Source of the DNA: Jejuia sp047345485 | GTDB taxonomy: Bacteria > Bacteroidota > Bacteroidia > Flavobacteriales > Flavobacteriaceae | DNA length: 64,000 bases | Assembly (NCBI RefSeq): GCF_047345485.1 | Contig: NZ_JBLFEN010000005.1 | Span: forward strand, 62,001 to 126,000 | Reading direction: 5' to 3' | In this document: piece after piece, positions 63,352-64,000 of the stretch | Numbering within the stretch: the stretch's first letter is position 1 | How the letters are laid out: every line of letters starts with the position of its first letter | Notes under the pieces: model-generated | The model's input: the letters and a program-made list of their open reading frames with translations, nothing else | Database searches by the model: none | Told to the model about the DNA's origin: nothing | Made by a program: the position numbers and the translations under genes

Positions 63352-64000
63352 ATGCCTAACAAATTTTATCTTCTTTTATTCGTAATAAGTATTTTAAATC
63401 TTCATTCTTATGCTCAAAATACAGCAATACCAGACAATAATTTTGAGCAAGCCTTAATAGATTTAGGTTTAGATACTGGCCCGTTAGATAATCTTGTACC
63501 TACAGCAAATATTAATACTATTACAAATCTTGATGTGTCTCAAAGCAATATAACAGACCTAACAGGTATTGCAGACTTTACAGCTTTAACCATGCTAGAT
63601 TGTTCAGATAATTTACTTACTACGTTAAATGTATCTAATAATACAAGCTTAACCGATTTGTTTTGTTTTAATAACCTTTTAACCACTCTTAATGTTACGC
63701 CACTATCAAATTTAGTGCGTTTATGGTGTCATCAAAACCAACTTATTAATCTAGACGTGTCTAATAATAACCAACTCATTTCCTTAAGGTGCGAATCAAA
63801 TAATATTTCAATACTTAATATTACAGAAAACTTAGAGTTAAGAGTAATAGCTTGTAACAACAATAATATTCAGCAACTAAACACATCTAATAATAGTAAT
63901 TTAGAAAGACTGTTATGTGGTAGAAATTTGTTGTCAAATTTAGATTTAAGAAATAACCTCAACTTAACTTTTTTATCTTTTGAAGAAAACCAAATAGAAC
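63352..64000 (+). CDS. Secreted leucine-rich-repeat protein (partial, runs off the right edge)
   Basis: Begins at an ATG 6 bases after the OmpA-domain stop and stays open to the edge (216 codons). The N-terminus is a signal peptide ending NLHSYAQ. Then come LRR units of about 21-24 residues (for example LTMLDCSDNLLTTLNVSNNT) with many Asn. Such proteins in flavobacteria often end in a type IX sorting domain and mediate adhesion; the C-terminus is not in the window. Confidence 0.85.
   Translation, partial: MPNKFYLLLFVISILNLHSYAQNTAIPDNNFEQALIDLGLDTGPLDNLVPTANINTITNLDVSQSNITDLTGIADFTALTMLDCSDNLLTTLNVSNNTSLTDLFCFNNLLTTLNVTPLSNLVRLWCHQNQLINLDVSNNNQLISLRCESNNISILNITENLELRVIACNNNNIQQLNTSNNSNLERLLCGRNLLSNLDLRNNLNLTFLSFEENQIE

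Overview
The window is a low-GC chromosomal segment of a marine-type member of the Bacteroidetes, most likely family Flavobacteriaceae. The evidence is a type IX secretion sorting domain on an exported glycosidase, Bacteroidetes-type promoters (TTTG, 19 bases, TAnnTTTG), the synteny purN-acpP-fabF-rnc-IPExxxVDY protein-pyk, several HopJ/IPExxxVDY/DUF4349-type proteins, and dispersed palindromic repeats of the kind seen in flavobacterial genomes. No rRNA operon, CRISPR array, prophage or intact insertion sequence is visible. There is one tRNA, tRNA-Ala(GGC).

Region by region: 1-5.3 kb is the downstream end of an aryl-polyene/flexirubin-like lipid cluster (dehydratase, ketosynthase, dedicated acyl carrier protein, phosphopantetheinyl transferase, RND exporter). 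It closes against a convergent ABC ATPase. 6.2-12.1 kb, mostly on the minus strand, holds a prolyl oligopeptidase, asd, mscL, alr and tdk. 12.2-17.7 kb is mixed: a conserved unknown protein, a TetR regulator divergent from a DUF2867-like gene, rsmI, hopJ-like, small membrane proteins and lipoproteins, AhpD-like and OsmC-like redox proteins. 17.7-26.1 kb has recJ with an MFS exporter, lpxH, queD, two tiny membrane proteins, MATE and GNAT genes, and a tandem universal stress protein. 26.1-37 kb has the tRNA, glpD, an AddB-like nuclease and an AddA-like helicase-nuclease separated by an OmpA/TSP3 porin gene, and sodA.

37.1-39.8 kb is the accessory spot of the window. It holds an Abi_2 (HEPN) abortive-infection protein, a gene that appears to have lost its 5' end, a roughly 300-bp element bounded by 34-bp inverted repeats, fragments of other dispersed repeats, and a structured hairpin unit present twice downstream of a long PurF-like gene. 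From 39.8 kb on come the PurF-like enzyme, a PfkB kinase, a START protein, a 120-bp MITE-like element, a secreted GH39-like enzyme, RNase HI, purN and the acpP-fabF-rnc-pyk block, an antiporter, an MBL hydrolase, then a run of cell-envelope peptidases (S8, M1, S41) interleaved with rnpA and DUF4349. The window ends inside a secreted leucine-rich-repeat protein.

The most interesting material is small-scale: the duplicated structured element near 39.4 and 39.65 kb, the inverted-repeat element that adjoins the truncated gene, the paired operator-like repeats lying on the promoter between DUF2867 and TetR, a 32-residue membrane protein missed by length cut-offs, and a thymidine kinase that has lost most of its expected zinc ligands. 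I did not find a clear multi-gene system that is wholly new.
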